From Paludibacteraceae bacterium (GTDB lineage Bacteria > Bacteroidota > Bacteroidia > Bacteroidales > Paludibacteraceae): a stretch of DNA of 47,505 nucleotides. The notes below the pieces were generated by a model that was not told the DNA's origin, searched no databases, and saw only the letters and a list, made by a program, of their open reading frames with translations. Below are positions 1 to 7,100 of the stretch, one piece after another (the first letter of the stretch is position 1; each line of letters opens with the position of its first letter). Where the stretch lies: positions 1 to 47,505 of the forward strand of contig JAQVJY010000012.1 in the NCBI GenBank assembly GCA_028694915.1, read 5' to 3'. A program made the translations under genes and the position numbers.

Positions 1-146
1 CGCCAAGAGCCATCGGTACTCCCATCGTTTACAAAAATAACTTCGTACGAAAAATGGTGTGCTTTCATCACACGCTCAATCCACTCATAAAGAGGTGTCA
101 ACGACTCAGCTTCATTGAATAACGGAACAATAATTGAAATATCCAT
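1..146 (-). CDS. Glycosyltransferase family 2, N-terminal fragment (cut by window edge)
   Basis: The first 48 codons of a gene that runs off the left edge are visible. They begin MDISIIVPLFNEAESL and reach VNDGSTDGSW, the classic GT2 nucleotide-sugar binding start (IIVPLFNE, then NDGSTDG). The spacing resembles the DPM1/GtrB type of membrane-associated GT2 that moves a sugar onto a polyprenyl phosphate, but the fragment is too short to choose a subfamily. The ATG lies 10 bases after the stop of the DUF4199 gene, so the two are probably one operon. In many Bacteroidota a DUF4199 gene, a GT2 gene and dihydroorotase sit together; this is family knowledge and the rest lies outside the window. Confidence 0.9.
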   Translation of the reverse strand, partial: MDISIIVPLFNEAESLTPLYEWIERVMKAHHFSYEVIFVNDGSTDGSW

Positions 147-156
147 AAATTAAAAC

Positions 157-687
157 TTACTGATTGTTTGTTTGAGGAATATCGGTGTCAAAAATTGATT
201 TATCTTTTTTGGCAAAAGCCGCAGTAACCAACGACACCAAAACGCCCATAATAACGTCCATCCAAATGTACTGCATTGTAACATACAACGGTGTGAGCAA
301 CTGACGCACTTGTTCTTCGGTAAGCTCACCTGACAACATATTGAGTTCATCAAGAATTTTCAAACTCTCATTGATCATATTTGGTAAATAGTCGGGGTTT
401 AAAAATTTAAAATAGATAAATTTGAACACCGCCGAAATAAGTGCAGCATAAAAAAACAGTTGAGTGCCATACCACAAGGCAGCTCCATACGATATAGCAC
501 CACCACTAACGCGGTCGCGACAATCAACCGTTAAGCGATAAACCAAATACGGGATAGCTAATGTTACAACCCATTGTAAAGCTGTAAACCAACCATTGTT
601 CAAAGTTGACAAAAAGAAATTAAGTGCAAACACAAGGCCTAACATCAGACCAAAATACATCGCATGTTTCAAAGCTTCTGGTTTCAT
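157..687 (-). CDS. DUF4199 family membrane protein
   Basis: This 176-residue protein has the layout of the Bacteroidota-specific DUF4199 family. Two hydrophobic segments lie near the N-terminus (about residues 10-26 and 33-50), a third near 70-92, then a polar stretch rich in Glu (about 95-130), and a last membrane segment near 140-160 with a short charged tail. Family function is not known. The gene sits directly upstream of a GT2 glycosyltransferase, suggesting a role in envelope or polyprenyl-sugar work, but that is inference. Transcription probably starts from the TATCTTTG box about 30 bases upstream of the ATG. Confidence 0.85.
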   Translation of the reverse strand: MKPEALKHAMYFGLMLGLVFALNFFLSTLNNGWFTALQWVVTLAIPYLVYRLTVDCRDRVSGGAISYGAALWYGTQLFFYAALISAVFKFIYFKFLNPDYLPNMINESLKILDELNMLSGELTEEQVRQLLTPLYVTMQYIWMDVIMGVLVSLVTAAFAKKDKSIFDTDIPQTNNQ

Positions 688-715
688 AATTAAAACGTTT
701 TTATTTATAAACAGA

Positions 716-723
716 CAAAGATA
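716..723 (-). promoter_or_regulatory. Promoter -7 box for DUF4199-GT2 unit
   Basis: On the minus strand the sequence reads TATCTTTG, an exact match to the Bacteroidota -7 consensus TAnnTTTG. A CTTG at 744-747, 20 bases upstream, fits the -33 element (consensus TTTG). The predicted start falls about 25 bases before the ATG at 687. Confidence 0.7.
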
Positions 724-841
724 CAGTGATTTTTTAAAATAGACAAGAAGAAAAAGGGATTCTCTTAAAAAAATAATTGCCTCATTTTTACGCTAAAAAG
801 CCCCAAATTTCGATTATTTTCAAAAAATCGCATCACTCACT

Positions 842-871
842 TTTGTAATTCCATAAAAAGTAGTACTTTTG
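842..871 (+). promoter_or_regulatory. Promoter of SRP RNA / tRNA-Thr unit
   Basis: TTTG at 842-845 and TACTTTTG at 864-871 match the Bacteroidota -33 and -7 consensus with an 18-base spacer. The -7 box ends 4 bases before the first paired base of the SRP RNA (876), which is where transcription should begin. Confidence 0.8.
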
Positions 872-875
872 CGCC

Positions 876-972
876 GGGTAAGTCCTATACGACCAGCTCC
901 CTTTGAACTCCCCCAGGGCTTGATCGCAGCAAGGGTAAAAGGTTGTAGCGGTGCGATATAGTAAGCTTACCC
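876..972 (+). ncRNA. ffs: Signal recognition particle RNA, small bacterial (4.5S) type
   Basis: A 97-nt non-coding stretch folds as one long hairpin. GGGTAAG (876-882) pairs with CTTACCC (966-972), and CTATA (885-889) pairs with TATAG further in. Near the tip lies the SRP signature: CCCCCAGG on the 5' side and AGCAAGGG on the 3' side (AGCA at 928-931), the symmetric loop that binds Ffh. The RNA would join Ffh to form the SRP that targets membrane proteins. The expected GNRA-like tip is not obvious: the ten bases between CAGG and AGCA are GCTTGATCGC. Identification rests on the terminal pairing, the CAGG/AGCA pair, the length and the strong promoter. The boundaries are from pairing only. Confidence 0.85.
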
Positions 973-976
973 ACTT

Positions 977-1050
977 GCCTCTTTAGCTCAGTTGGCCAGA
1001 GCACGTGATTTGTAATCTCGGGGTCGTTGGTTCGAATCCGACAAGAGGCT
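977..1050 (+). tRNA. tRNA-Thr, anticodon UGU
   Basis: Cloverleaf by eye: acceptor GCCTCTT (977-983) with AAGAGGC (1043-1049) and discriminator T1050; D-stem GCTC/GAGC; anticodon loop TTTGTAA giving UGU (Thr, reads ACA); T-arm GTTGG-TTCGAAT-CCGAC. The CCA end is not encoded. The anticodon stem CGTGA/TCTCG holds a U-U mismatch in the middle. The gene starts 4 bases after the SRP RNA and almost certainly shares its promoter. Confidence 0.95.
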
Positions 1051-1055
1051 CAACC

Positions 1056-1090
1056 AAAACCACTTTCTATAACGAAAGTGGTTTTTTGTT
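1056..1090 (+). terminator. Rho-independent terminator after tRNA-Thr
   Basis: AAAACCACTTTC (1056-1067) and GAAAGTGGTTTT (1074-1085) form a 12-bp stem with loop TATAAC, followed by TTGTTTTT. It closes the SRP RNA/tRNA unit. Confidence 0.85.
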
Positions 1091-1173
1091 TTTCTGGCAA
1101 TTTTCTATCCATGGTTCCAGAAAAAAGTTATACCTTTACACGTCTATTTATCAAACCTTTTAAAAACCCTATT

Positions 1174-1503
1174 ATGGCAAAGGAAAAAGAAGCTATCGAG
1201 TTCGACGACACCGAAGCTATTAATTTTATTTTAAACAGTTTACCTGAAGAGTCACGTGCCAAAATAAGCGACGATGACGTGCAATATCTTCTCGACTTAG
1301 TATGTGAATATTACGACAGTAATAATTTAATCGAGGATGATGCTGTTGGCGAAGCTACTATTGCAGAAGATGAAATGTTCGATTTCATTTGGAAACTCAT
1401 GAAAAAAGAAAATCAAGTAAACCTCACAGAAGAAGAACTTCAACAAGTGCTTGATGGCGAATTTGAATATGGTAAAAAAATAGGTATTTATACCGAAGAA
1501 TAA
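1174..1503 (+). CDS. Small acidic protein with an internal 53-residue repeat, function unknown
   Basis: This 109-residue protein has 31 Asp/Glu against 9 Lys/Arg, no signal peptide and no membrane segment, so it should be cytosolic and strongly negative. I do not recognise a named family. It is built from two copies at a period of 53 residues: F18-I19 matches F71-I72, and ISDDDVQYLLDLVCEY (31-46) matches LTEEELQQVLDGEFEY (84-99) without a gap. The ATG at 1174 is chosen over in-frame TTG codons further up because those overlap the tRNA and its terminator. A near-consensus box TACCTTTA at 1131-1138 may be its promoter. The acyltransferase gene begins 15 bases after its stop, so the two are probably co-transcribed. 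Confidence 0.8.
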   Translation: MAKEKEAIEFDDTEAINFILNSLPEESRAKISDDDVQYLLDLVCEYYDSNNLIEDDAVGEATIAEDEMFDFIWKLMKKENQVNLTEEELQQVLDGEFEYGKKIGIYTEE

Positions 1504-1518
1504 GTCCGCTTCCATTCC

Positions 1519-2397
1519 ATGAGAAAAGTTCTATTTTACATTACCTATTTTGTTTTATGGGTAGTGGCTTGGTTGCCATTACCTATATTGTACGTTTTAT
1601 CTGATATTACCTATTTTATCATATACCACATAGCACAATACCGGGTAAAAACTGCACGACAAAATATACACAACGCCTTCCCTCAAAAGAGCAAGAAAGA
1701 GCGTCGTAAATTAGAACATCGATTTTACCATCATTTATGCGATTACGGATTTGAGACTATTCGCATGATGCATATATCAGAAGCAGAAATTCGTCGTCGC
1801 GTAACCTTCGAAAATACAGATGTTTTAGAAAATTTAGCGCATGATGGGAAAAATATGATTGCATTATTTGGTCACTATTGTAATTGGGAATGGGTCTGTT
1901 CTTTACCGCTACATTTGCACGACACAATGAGTGTAAGCACACTTTACAAGACGTTAAAAGATGATGATTTCGACCGATTTTTTATTCACTTACGGTCACG
2001 ATTTGGCACATATTGTTATCCAAAACAAAAAGTGTTACGCGGCATGGTAGAACTAAAAAAACTAAACAAACCATTTATTTTAGCCTTCATTGCGGACCAA
2101 ACTCCATCGTGGAATAATTTACACTATTGGACCAATTGGCTCAATCAGGACACGCCGTTTTTGACAGGATGGGAAACCATTGCTCACAAAACAAATCATC
2201 CGGTGATTTTCTTGGAAATGCACAAAGTGAAACGTGGTTATTATCAGTGTCGCGTAGAGCTATTATGTGAAGAACCCCAAAAAGAAGAACCATTCACATT
2301 AGCCGAAAAATACGCACGTCGTATGGAACAAAATATTTTAGATGCTCCTGAGTTCTGGCTATGGTCACACAAACGCTGGAAATATCATAGAAATTAA
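1519..2397 (+). CDS. LpxL/HtrB-like lysophospholipid (lipid A) acyltransferase
   Basis: This 292-residue protein has the order of lipid A late acyltransferases. An N-terminal membrane segment (about 5-38) is followed by the acyl-transfer site H119-YCNW-E124, the HX4D/E motif in the Glu form used by LpxL/HtrB. The conserved block FILAFIADQTP (about 190) comes next, then a C-terminal EFWLWSHKRWK, close to the WxHRRWK ending of the family. It should move an acyl chain from acyl-ACP onto a lipid A precursor or related glycolipid at the inner membrane. The length is normal. It lies between the acidic protein gene (15-base gap) and a GT2 gene (18-base gap), an arrangement that suggests one envelope operon. 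The exact acceptor lipid cannot be told from sequence. Confidence 0.9.
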   Translation: MRKVLFYITYFVLWVVAWLPLPILYVLSDITYFIIYHIAQYRVKTARQNIHNAFPQKSKKERRKLEHRFYHHLCDYGFETIRMMHISEAEIRRRVTFENTDVLENLAHDGKNMIALFGHYCNWEWVCSLPLHLHDTMSVSTLYKTLKDDDFDRFFIHLRSRFGTYCYPKQKVLRGMVELKKLNKPFILAFIADQTPSWNNLHYWTNWLNQDTPFLTGWETIAHKTNHPVIFLEMHKVKRGYYQCRVELLCEEPQKEEPFTLAEKYARRMEQNILDAPEFWLWSHKRWKYHRN

Positions 2398-2415
2398 TCT
2401 ATAAAAATTGTACAC

Positions 2416-3459
2416 ATGTCTGTCGCTGTTGTCATTTTAAATTATAACGGGAAAAAGCTACTCGAAGAGTTACTTCCCAAAGTTATCGCCTACTCACCAG
2501 AAGCCGAAGTGATTGTTGCTGACAATGCTTCTACGGATGGCTCCGTGGCATTAATGGAAACCACATTTAGAGATACGCGACTCATAAAACTACCCCGTAA
2601 CTTTGGTTTTGCAGGTGGTTACAATGAAGCACTGAGCAAAGTCAAAGCAGATTATTACGTACTACTTAATTCCGATGTAGAAGTCACCGAAAATTGGTTA
2701 GCTCCACTCATCAGTTATATGGATGCACATCCAAGAACGGCGGCGTGTCAACCAAAAATCAAAAGTTATTACCAACGCACCCATTTTGAATATGCTGGCG
2801 CCTGCGGTGGTTACATCGACAAGTTTGGATATCCATTTTGTCGTGGTCGCATACTCGACACCTTAGAACCAGACAATGGACAATACGACACCATCACTGA
2901 CATTTTTTGGGCAACTGGTGCTTGTCTATTTGTTCGCGCTGAAAAATATCATAAAGTAGGAGGTTTAGACGAACGTTTTTTTGCTCACATGGAAGAAATA
3001 GATCTCTGCTGGCGATTGAAAGCCCGCGGAAATGCAATTGTTTGCATTCCCGCCAGTACCGTTTACCACATGGGCGCTCAAACATTAAACAAAGAACATC
3101 CGCGCAAAACATATCTGAATTTTCGCAACAATTGGCTGATGTTATACAAAAATGCCCCTAAACATATAGGTAGAATTCTTTTTGTGCGCCTCTTTTTGGA
3201 CTGGGCTGCGGCCGCTCATTTAATGATTCAAGGTAAATTCCCGAATGCGTTTGCGATTATCAAGGCCGAGTTGTCATTTCTGAGCAAATATCGTCAGTTC
3301 CGTTATGATCGTAAAAACAACTTACATCTAACAAAAGCCACCAACCCTAAAGGTCTATTTAACGGACTTATCTTATGGAGTTACTATGCAAAGAAAGAAC
3401 AAACGGCACAGAATTTGATATGGAAAGAAACAGAAACTAAAATCAAAACACAAAAATAA
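2416..3459 (+). CDS. Glycosyltransferase family 2, rhamnosyltransferase-like (WbbL/COG1216 type)
   Basis: The 347 residues start MSVAVVILNYNGKKLL and continue with DNASTDGS (about 37-44), NFGFAGGYNEAL (about 62-73) and LNSDVEV (about 84-90, the DxD-type metal site). Further on come FFAHMEEIDLCWR (catalytic-base region EED/EID) and YHMGAQT. This is the COG1216 group of inverting GT2 enzymes that add deoxysugars or other sugars to surface glycans. It is cytosolic with a possibly membrane-associated C-terminal half. It follows the acyltransferase with a short gap, so it may glycosylate the same glycolipid; donor and acceptor are not predictable. Confidence 0.9.
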   Translation: MSVAVVILNYNGKKLLEELLPKVIAYSPEAEVIVADNASTDGSVALMETTFRDTRLIKLPRNFGFAGGYNEALSKVKADYYVLLNSDVEVTENWLAPLISYMDAHPRTAACQPKIKSYYQRTHFEYAGACGGYIDKFGYPFCRGRILDTLEPDNGQYDTITDIFWATGACLFVRAEKYHKVGGLDERFFAHMEEIDLCWRLKARGNAIVCIPASTVYHMGAQTLNKEHPRKTYLNFRNNWLMLYKNAPKHIGRILFVRLFLDWAAAAHLMIQGKFPNAFAIIKAELSFLSKYRQFRYDRKNNLHLTKATNPKGLFNGLILWSYYAKKEQTAQNLIWKETETKIKTQK

Positions 3460-3492
3460 TTAATAAACAAGGTTGCACTAGATTTTTTTTTA

Positions 3493-3500
3493 TACTTTTG
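3493..3500 (+). promoter_or_regulatory. Promoter -7 box for the DUF1573 unit
   Basis: TACTTTTG is an exact TAnnTTTG match. GTTG at 3472-3475 lies 17 bases upstream and may be the -33 element. The leader to the ATG at 3546 is about 40 bases. Confidence 0.65.
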
Positions 3501-3545
3501 CCACCACTAAAATCACTTATCAATTAACTTAATAATAATTTTATT

Positions 3546-3956
3546 ATGAAAAAACTTGCTTTATTTACCATGCTTTTTGTAGCCTTATCAGTAATGGCTC
3601 AAGAAAAACCTGTTGTAGAATTTAACGAACGCACACACGATTTTGGCACCGTGAAAGAAGAAGTAGGTAAAATCACTACTGTATTCACGTTTACCAACCA
3701 ATTTTTGGCGCCACTAACCATCAAAAGTGTAAGAGCATCATGCGGTTGCACCACACCAAATTGGAGTAAAGAACCTGTAGCACCCAAAGCAAAAGGTGAA
3801 ATTACCGTAACTTACAGCACAACAAATCGTCCTGGCTCATTTACTAAAAGTATAACCGTTGTTTTAACTAACGGTACTGAAGATTTTACAGAAGTTCTTT
3901 ATATCAAAGGACAGGTAACACCTAAACCTGTAGAACCAGCTGCCGAAGTAAAATAA
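3546..3956 (+). CDS. DUF1573 exported protein (single domain)
   Basis: This 136-residue protein has a signal peptide ending near ALSVMA-Q19, then one DUF1573 domain. The domain hallmarks are the HDFGTVKEEVGKITTVFTFTN strand region (about 36-56), the SCGCTTPNW motif (about 72-80) and VTYSTTNRPGSF. The fold is an Ig-like beta sandwich. In Bacteroidota these proteins are predicted to be periplasmic or surface exposed, without a defined biochemical role. It is followed by a longer paralogue that has the same motifs in the same order. The gene has its own TAnnTTTG promoter. Confidence 0.9.
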   Translation: MKKLALFTMLFVALSVMAQEKPVVEFNERTHDFGTVKEEVGKITTVFTFTNQFLAPLTIKSVRASCGCTTPNWSKEPVAPKAKGEITVTYSTTNRPGSFTKSITVVLTNGTEDFTEVLYIKGQVTPKPVEPAAEVK

Positions 3957-3964
3957 TATTGGCT

Positions 3965-3981
3965 ATTACACGTTGTGTAAT
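3965..3981. repeat. Short inverted repeat between the two DUF1573 genes
   Basis: ATTACAC-GTT-GTGTAAT is a perfect 7-bp inverted repeat with a 3-base centre, 8 bases after the stop of the first DUF1573 gene. It could be part of an operator or a processing or termination hairpin; there is no T-run after it. Confidence 0.4.
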
Positions 3982-4010
3982 TAATAGGTTGTGCAAATAA
4001 CCACTCAATC

Positions 4011-4040
4011 AAAGAGGGAGAAGTAGAATTTTCCCTCTTT
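4011..4040 (+). terminator. Weak hairpin before the second DUF1573 gene
   Basis: AAAGAGGGA (4011-4019) pairs with TCCCTCTTT (4032-4040) across a 12-base loop. Only TTT ends the stem and no clear U-tract follows, so this may be a partial terminator or attenuator that lowers read-through into the gene at 4065. Confidence 0.4.
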
Positions 4041-4064
4041 CATTCTATTTAAACTTATACTGTT

Positions 4065-5138
4065 ATGAAAAAGAGCTTTATCATCTTATTCTTGTTGTGT
4101 GGTGCATTAACCGTAGTAGCACAACAAAAAGTGGAAATTGTATTTGACGAAACCGAATATGATTTTGGTAATATCCGAGAAGAGGACGGCAAAGTCTCGC
4201 ATGTTTTTAACTTTCGCAACCAAGGGGCAGCGCCATTTACCATAAAAATGGTAACTGCATCGTGCGGATGCACTACGCCTGAATGGACAAAAGGTCCAAT
4301 TCCTCCAAAAGGTTCTGGCTCTATTACCGTTACTTATACAGCCGAAGGCCGCCCTGGCCCATTCAATAAAGGTGTAACCGTAATTATAGGTGGCTCTAGT
4401 GGAGACATTACAGAAACCTTAGACATAAAAGGTTACGTAAGCCCTAAAAACCAACCTCTATCGGAAAGCTATCCTTACAATATTGGAAACGTATTATTCC
4501 GTTCAACTATTGTCCCATTTGGAATGGTGCAAAAAGGGAAAACACCTGAGCGCCAGCTCGAAATAGCCAATGGTACGAATGAACCGTTAAAATTGGTAAT
4601 AGCGGCGCCTAAACATATTGTAGTAAAAGCACCGGCGCTCATTAAACCTGACGAAGAGACAACCATTACGTTCAAATACTTATCAAATCAAACTGATAAA
4701 TGGGCGTATGTTGATGATGAAGTGAGCGTGAGTGTGAACGACAAACCTGCTGGCAAACTCAATGTAAGAGCCAATATTCAAGAAGATTTCAGTAAATTGA
4801 GCAGCAAAGAACGCATGAGCGCTCCAATAGCGACTCTTTCAGCCAAAAAAATCAATCTTGGCAAACTTAAAATTGGCGGCAAATATAGTGGCAAATTAGC
4901 CATCAAAAATAGCGGAATCAATCCGTTATTAATCCGATCGGTAGTGGCAGAAAGCACTTACATGAAAGGTTCTGTGGGTAAATCAACTTTAAAAAGTGGC
5001 AAATCAACCGATATTAAAATTGAAATTGATGCTACCAAATTACAGCCATTTACTTTTTATAAAACCATGGAGATTATCACCAACGACCCTACCAATCCTA
5101 CAATCACATTTGTAGTGGAATGGCAAACCGTAAAATAA
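4065..5138 (+). CDS. DUF1573 exported protein, multidomain paralogue
   Basis: The 357 residues begin with a signal peptide (MKKSFIILFLLCGALTVVAQ). An N-terminal DUF1573 domain (about 22-125) has YDFGNIREEDGKVSHVFNF, ASCGCTTPEW and VTYTAEGRPGPF, clearly related to the upstream gene. About 230 further residues form two more predicted beta-sandwich repeats, the last (about 255-357) again resembling DUF1573 or ASH domains, with ending EIITNDPTNPTITFVV. It is probably periplasmic or on the cell surface, with unknown ligand. The tandem arrangement with a shorter paralogue suggests duplication. The MeaB start codon lies 2 bases after its stop. Confidence 0.88.
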   Translation: MKKSFIILFLLCGALTVVAQQKVEIVFDETEYDFGNIREEDGKVSHVFNFRNQGAAPFTIKMVTASCGCTTPEWTKGPIPPKGSGSITVTYTAEGRPGPFNKGVTVIIGGSSGDITETLDIKGYVSPKNQPLSESYPYNIGNVLFRSTIVPFGMVQKGKTPERQLEIANGTNEPLKLVIAAPKHIVVKAPALIKPDEETTITFKYLSNQTDKWAYVDDEVSVSVNDKPAGKLNVRANIQEDFSKLSSKERMSAPIATLSAKKINLGKLKIGGKYSGKLAIKNSGINPLLIRSVVAESTYMKGSVGKSTLKSGKSTDIKIEIDATKLQPFTFYKTMEIITNDPTNPTITFVVEWQTVK

Positions 5139-5140
5139 TC

Positions 5141-6241
5141 ATGAAAAAAAATCACCATATTGAGAATGCTGATTCATTTCCGGGATTAAATGTAAATGAA
5201 GGCATACCTCAACCGCCGAGCATCAATCCATATCTGAAAGCGCGTATCAAACGTTCACAGTATACAACCGATGAATATGTGGATGGCATTCTACATGGTA
5301 ATATGTCCATATTGAGCCAAGCCGTCACTTTGGTAGAAAGTATAAATCCCGCACACCATAAACAAGCACAAGAAGTTATTGAGCGCTGTTTGCCTTATGC
5401 TGGAAAATCTGTTCGTATTGGTATCACAGGCGTGCCAGGTGCTGGAAAATCAACTTTTATTGAAGCCCTAGGCATGCATCTGGTAAATGCCAACCATAAA
5501 TTAGCTGTATTAGCAATCGACCCAAGTAGCGAACGTTCGAAAGGAAGTATTTTAGGTGATAAAACACGCATGGAAGAACTTTCTGTGGCAAAAAATGCGT
5601 TTATCCGTCCCTCACCATCAACAGGTTCGTTGGGCGGCGTAGCTCGCAAAACACGCGAAACCATTGTGCTTTGCGAAGCAGCTGGTTTTGACACAATTTT
5701 TGTAGAAACGGTTGGCGTAGGACAATCAGAAACTGCCGTACACAGCATGGTCGATTTTTTCCTACTCATTCAACTAGCAGGTACTGGCGATGAATTGCAA
5801 GGCATAAAACGTGGCATTATGGAAATGGCGGATGGTATCACCATTAACAAAGCAGACGGGAACAATGTCGAGAAATCACAATTAGCCGCACGACAGTTTC
5901 AAAATGCACTCCATTTATTCCCGAAACCAGCATCTGGTTGGGATCCTAAAGTGCTGACATGCTCAGCCTTTCATAAGTTGGGCATCGACGAAATCTGGAC
6001 TATGGTAACGGACTATATGACATTTACCAAAGAAAATGGTTTTTTTGACCAAAAACGCCATGAACAAAGTAAATATTGGATGTACGAAACTATTAATGAG
6101 GCATTGCGAAGTAACTTTTTCAATAACCCAACCATTGAAAAATTACTGGCGCATTATGAAGTTGAATTAAGCCAAAACAGAGTATCATCATTTGTAGCTG
6201 CACACCATCTATTAGATGAATATTTTAATCATCAGAAATAA
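5141..6241 (+). CDS. meaB: MeaB/ArgK-type GTPase, methylmalonyl-CoA mutase chaperone
   Basis: The 366-residue G3E GTPase has the P-loop GVPGAGKS (97-104), the DPSSERSKGSILGDKTRM block, the Walker B/switch region FVETVGVGQSE, and a guanine-specificity stretch INKADG. In characterised systems MeaB guards adenosylcobalamin-dependent methylmalonyl-CoA mutase, gating cofactor loading and rescuing inactive enzyme. The mutase genes are not in this window. An in-frame ATG at 5120 overlaps the DUF1573 gene by 19 bases; ATG 5141 gives the usual MKKN start just after the upstream stop and was preferred. The N-terminal 40 residues are a typical poorly conserved extension. Co-transcription with DUF1573 is likely from the 2-base gap. 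Confidence 0.93.
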   Translation: MKKNHHIENADSFPGLNVNEGIPQPPSINPYLKARIKRSQYTTDEYVDGILHGNMSILSQAVTLVESINPAHHKQAQEVIERCLPYAGKSVRIGITGVPGAGKSTFIEALGMHLVNANHKLAVLAIDPSSERSKGSILGDKTRMEELSVAKNAFIRPSPSTGSLGGVARKTRETIVLCEAAGFDTIFVETVGVGQSETAVHSMVDFFLLIQLAGTGDELQGIKRGIMEMADGITINKADGNNVEKSQLAARQFQNALHLFPKPASGWDPKVLTCSAFHKLGIDEIWTMVTDYMTFTKENGFFDQKRHEQSKYWMYETINEALRSNFFNNPTIEKLLAHYEVELSQNRVSSFVAAHHLLDEYFNHQK

Positions 6242-6282
6242 GAATTACCAACTATATCGTATACATAAAAACATTGAATTTA

Positions 6283-7029
6283 ATGAAAAAATCACTTATC
6301 ATCGTCGCTGTTCTATTAATTGGAGTAACGACTATTTCTGCCAAAAAGAAAAAAAATGTAGATACAGTAAAACCTGTTGCTACAGTTGACACCGTATTGA
6401 GCCCAAACCAACAAAAGAGTTACGCTTTAGGTGCAAACATTGGCGAAGGTGTAGCGGGCAACTTCGAAAAGCTAGGTCTCAAAATCGATAAAGAGATATT
6501 TCTTAAAGGTTTATCAGATGCTATGGATAAAAAAAATAAATTGACTCCAGAGCAGATGACCGCCGCTTTTCAAGCACTTGATGCAGAAGTAACCGCCATG
6601 CAAGATTCTTTGAAAGGACTAGAAAAAGCATTTTTAGTAAAAAACAAAACCAACGCTGGCGTTATTGAAACCGAATCGGGATTACAGTACAAAGTAATCA
6701 CTATGGGAACAGGGGCAAAACCTAAAGCCACCGACGAAGTAAAAGTACACTACCACGGTACCACTATTGATGGAAAAGTATTCGATAGTTCTGTAGAACG
6801 TGGCGAACCTATTACGTTTCCACTCAACCAAGTCATTTCTGGTTGGACTGAAGGCGTACAATTGATGCCTGTTGGTTCAAAATTTATTTTTTATATTCCA
6901 TCTGAACTTGCTTATGGTGAACAGGGAACTGGAAATGGTGCTATCAAATCGGGAGCAACACTTATTTTCGAGGTTGAATTGCTCGAAATAATGCCACAAA
7001 CAACTGAACCCACCGTTGGTTCAAAATAA
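6283..7029 (+). CDS. Exported FKBP-type peptidyl-prolyl cis-trans isomerase (FkpA/Mip-like)
   Basis: The 248 residues start with a signal peptide (MKKSLIIVAVLLIGVTTISA), followed by a Lys-rich stretch. An FKBP N-terminal dimerisation region comes next (about 40-115: QQKSYALGANIGEGV, EIFLKGLSDAM, LTPEQMTAAFQ), then a FKBP catalytic domain (about 130-235). The domain shows VHYHGTTIDGKVFDSS, GWTEGVQLMPVGSKF, IPSELAYGEQG and LIFEVELLEI, the usual active-site residues. It should help fold periplasmic or outer-membrane proteins. A TTG codon three codons earlier is in frame, but ATG 6283 fits the signal peptide. No TAnnTTTG box is visible in the 41-base gap, so it is probably read with meaB. A strong terminator follows. 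Confidence 0.92.
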   Translation: MKKSLIIVAVLLIGVTTISAKKKKNVDTVKPVATVDTVLSPNQQKSYALGANIGEGVAGNFEKLGLKIDKEIFLKGLSDAMDKKNKLTPEQMTAAFQALDAEVTAMQDSLKGLEKAFLVKNKTNAGVIETESGLQYKVITMGTGAKPKATDEVKVHYHGTTIDGKVFDSSVERGEPITFPLNQVISGWTEGVQLMPVGSKFIFYIPSELAYGEQGTGNGAIKSGATLIFEVELLEIMPQTTEPTVGSK

Positions 7030-7046
7030 CAAACACGTTTCATATA

Positions 7047-7081
7047 AAAAGAGGCTGCATACAAACTATGCAGCCTCTTTT
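7047..7081. terminator. Bidirectional terminator between convergent genes
   Basis: AAAAGAGGCTGCATA (7047-7061) and TATGCAGCCTCTTTT (7067-7081) form a perfect 15-bp stem with loop CAAAC. The A-run and T-run ends let it serve both the FKBP gene (plus) and the acyltransferase gene (minus). Confidence 0.9.
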
Positions 7082-7100
7082 GTGCTATCAATTAGGTTGA

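Noticed and set aside
1027-1173. Upstream extension of the acidic protein from a TTG codon
   Set aside because: The extension lies inside the tRNA-Thr and its terminator, and the extra residues are translated RNA gene sequence.
3965-4040. Strong terminator between the DUF1573 genes
   Set aside because: Both hairpins lack a U-tract, and no promoter box precedes 4065, so full termination here is doubtful; kept only as weak features.
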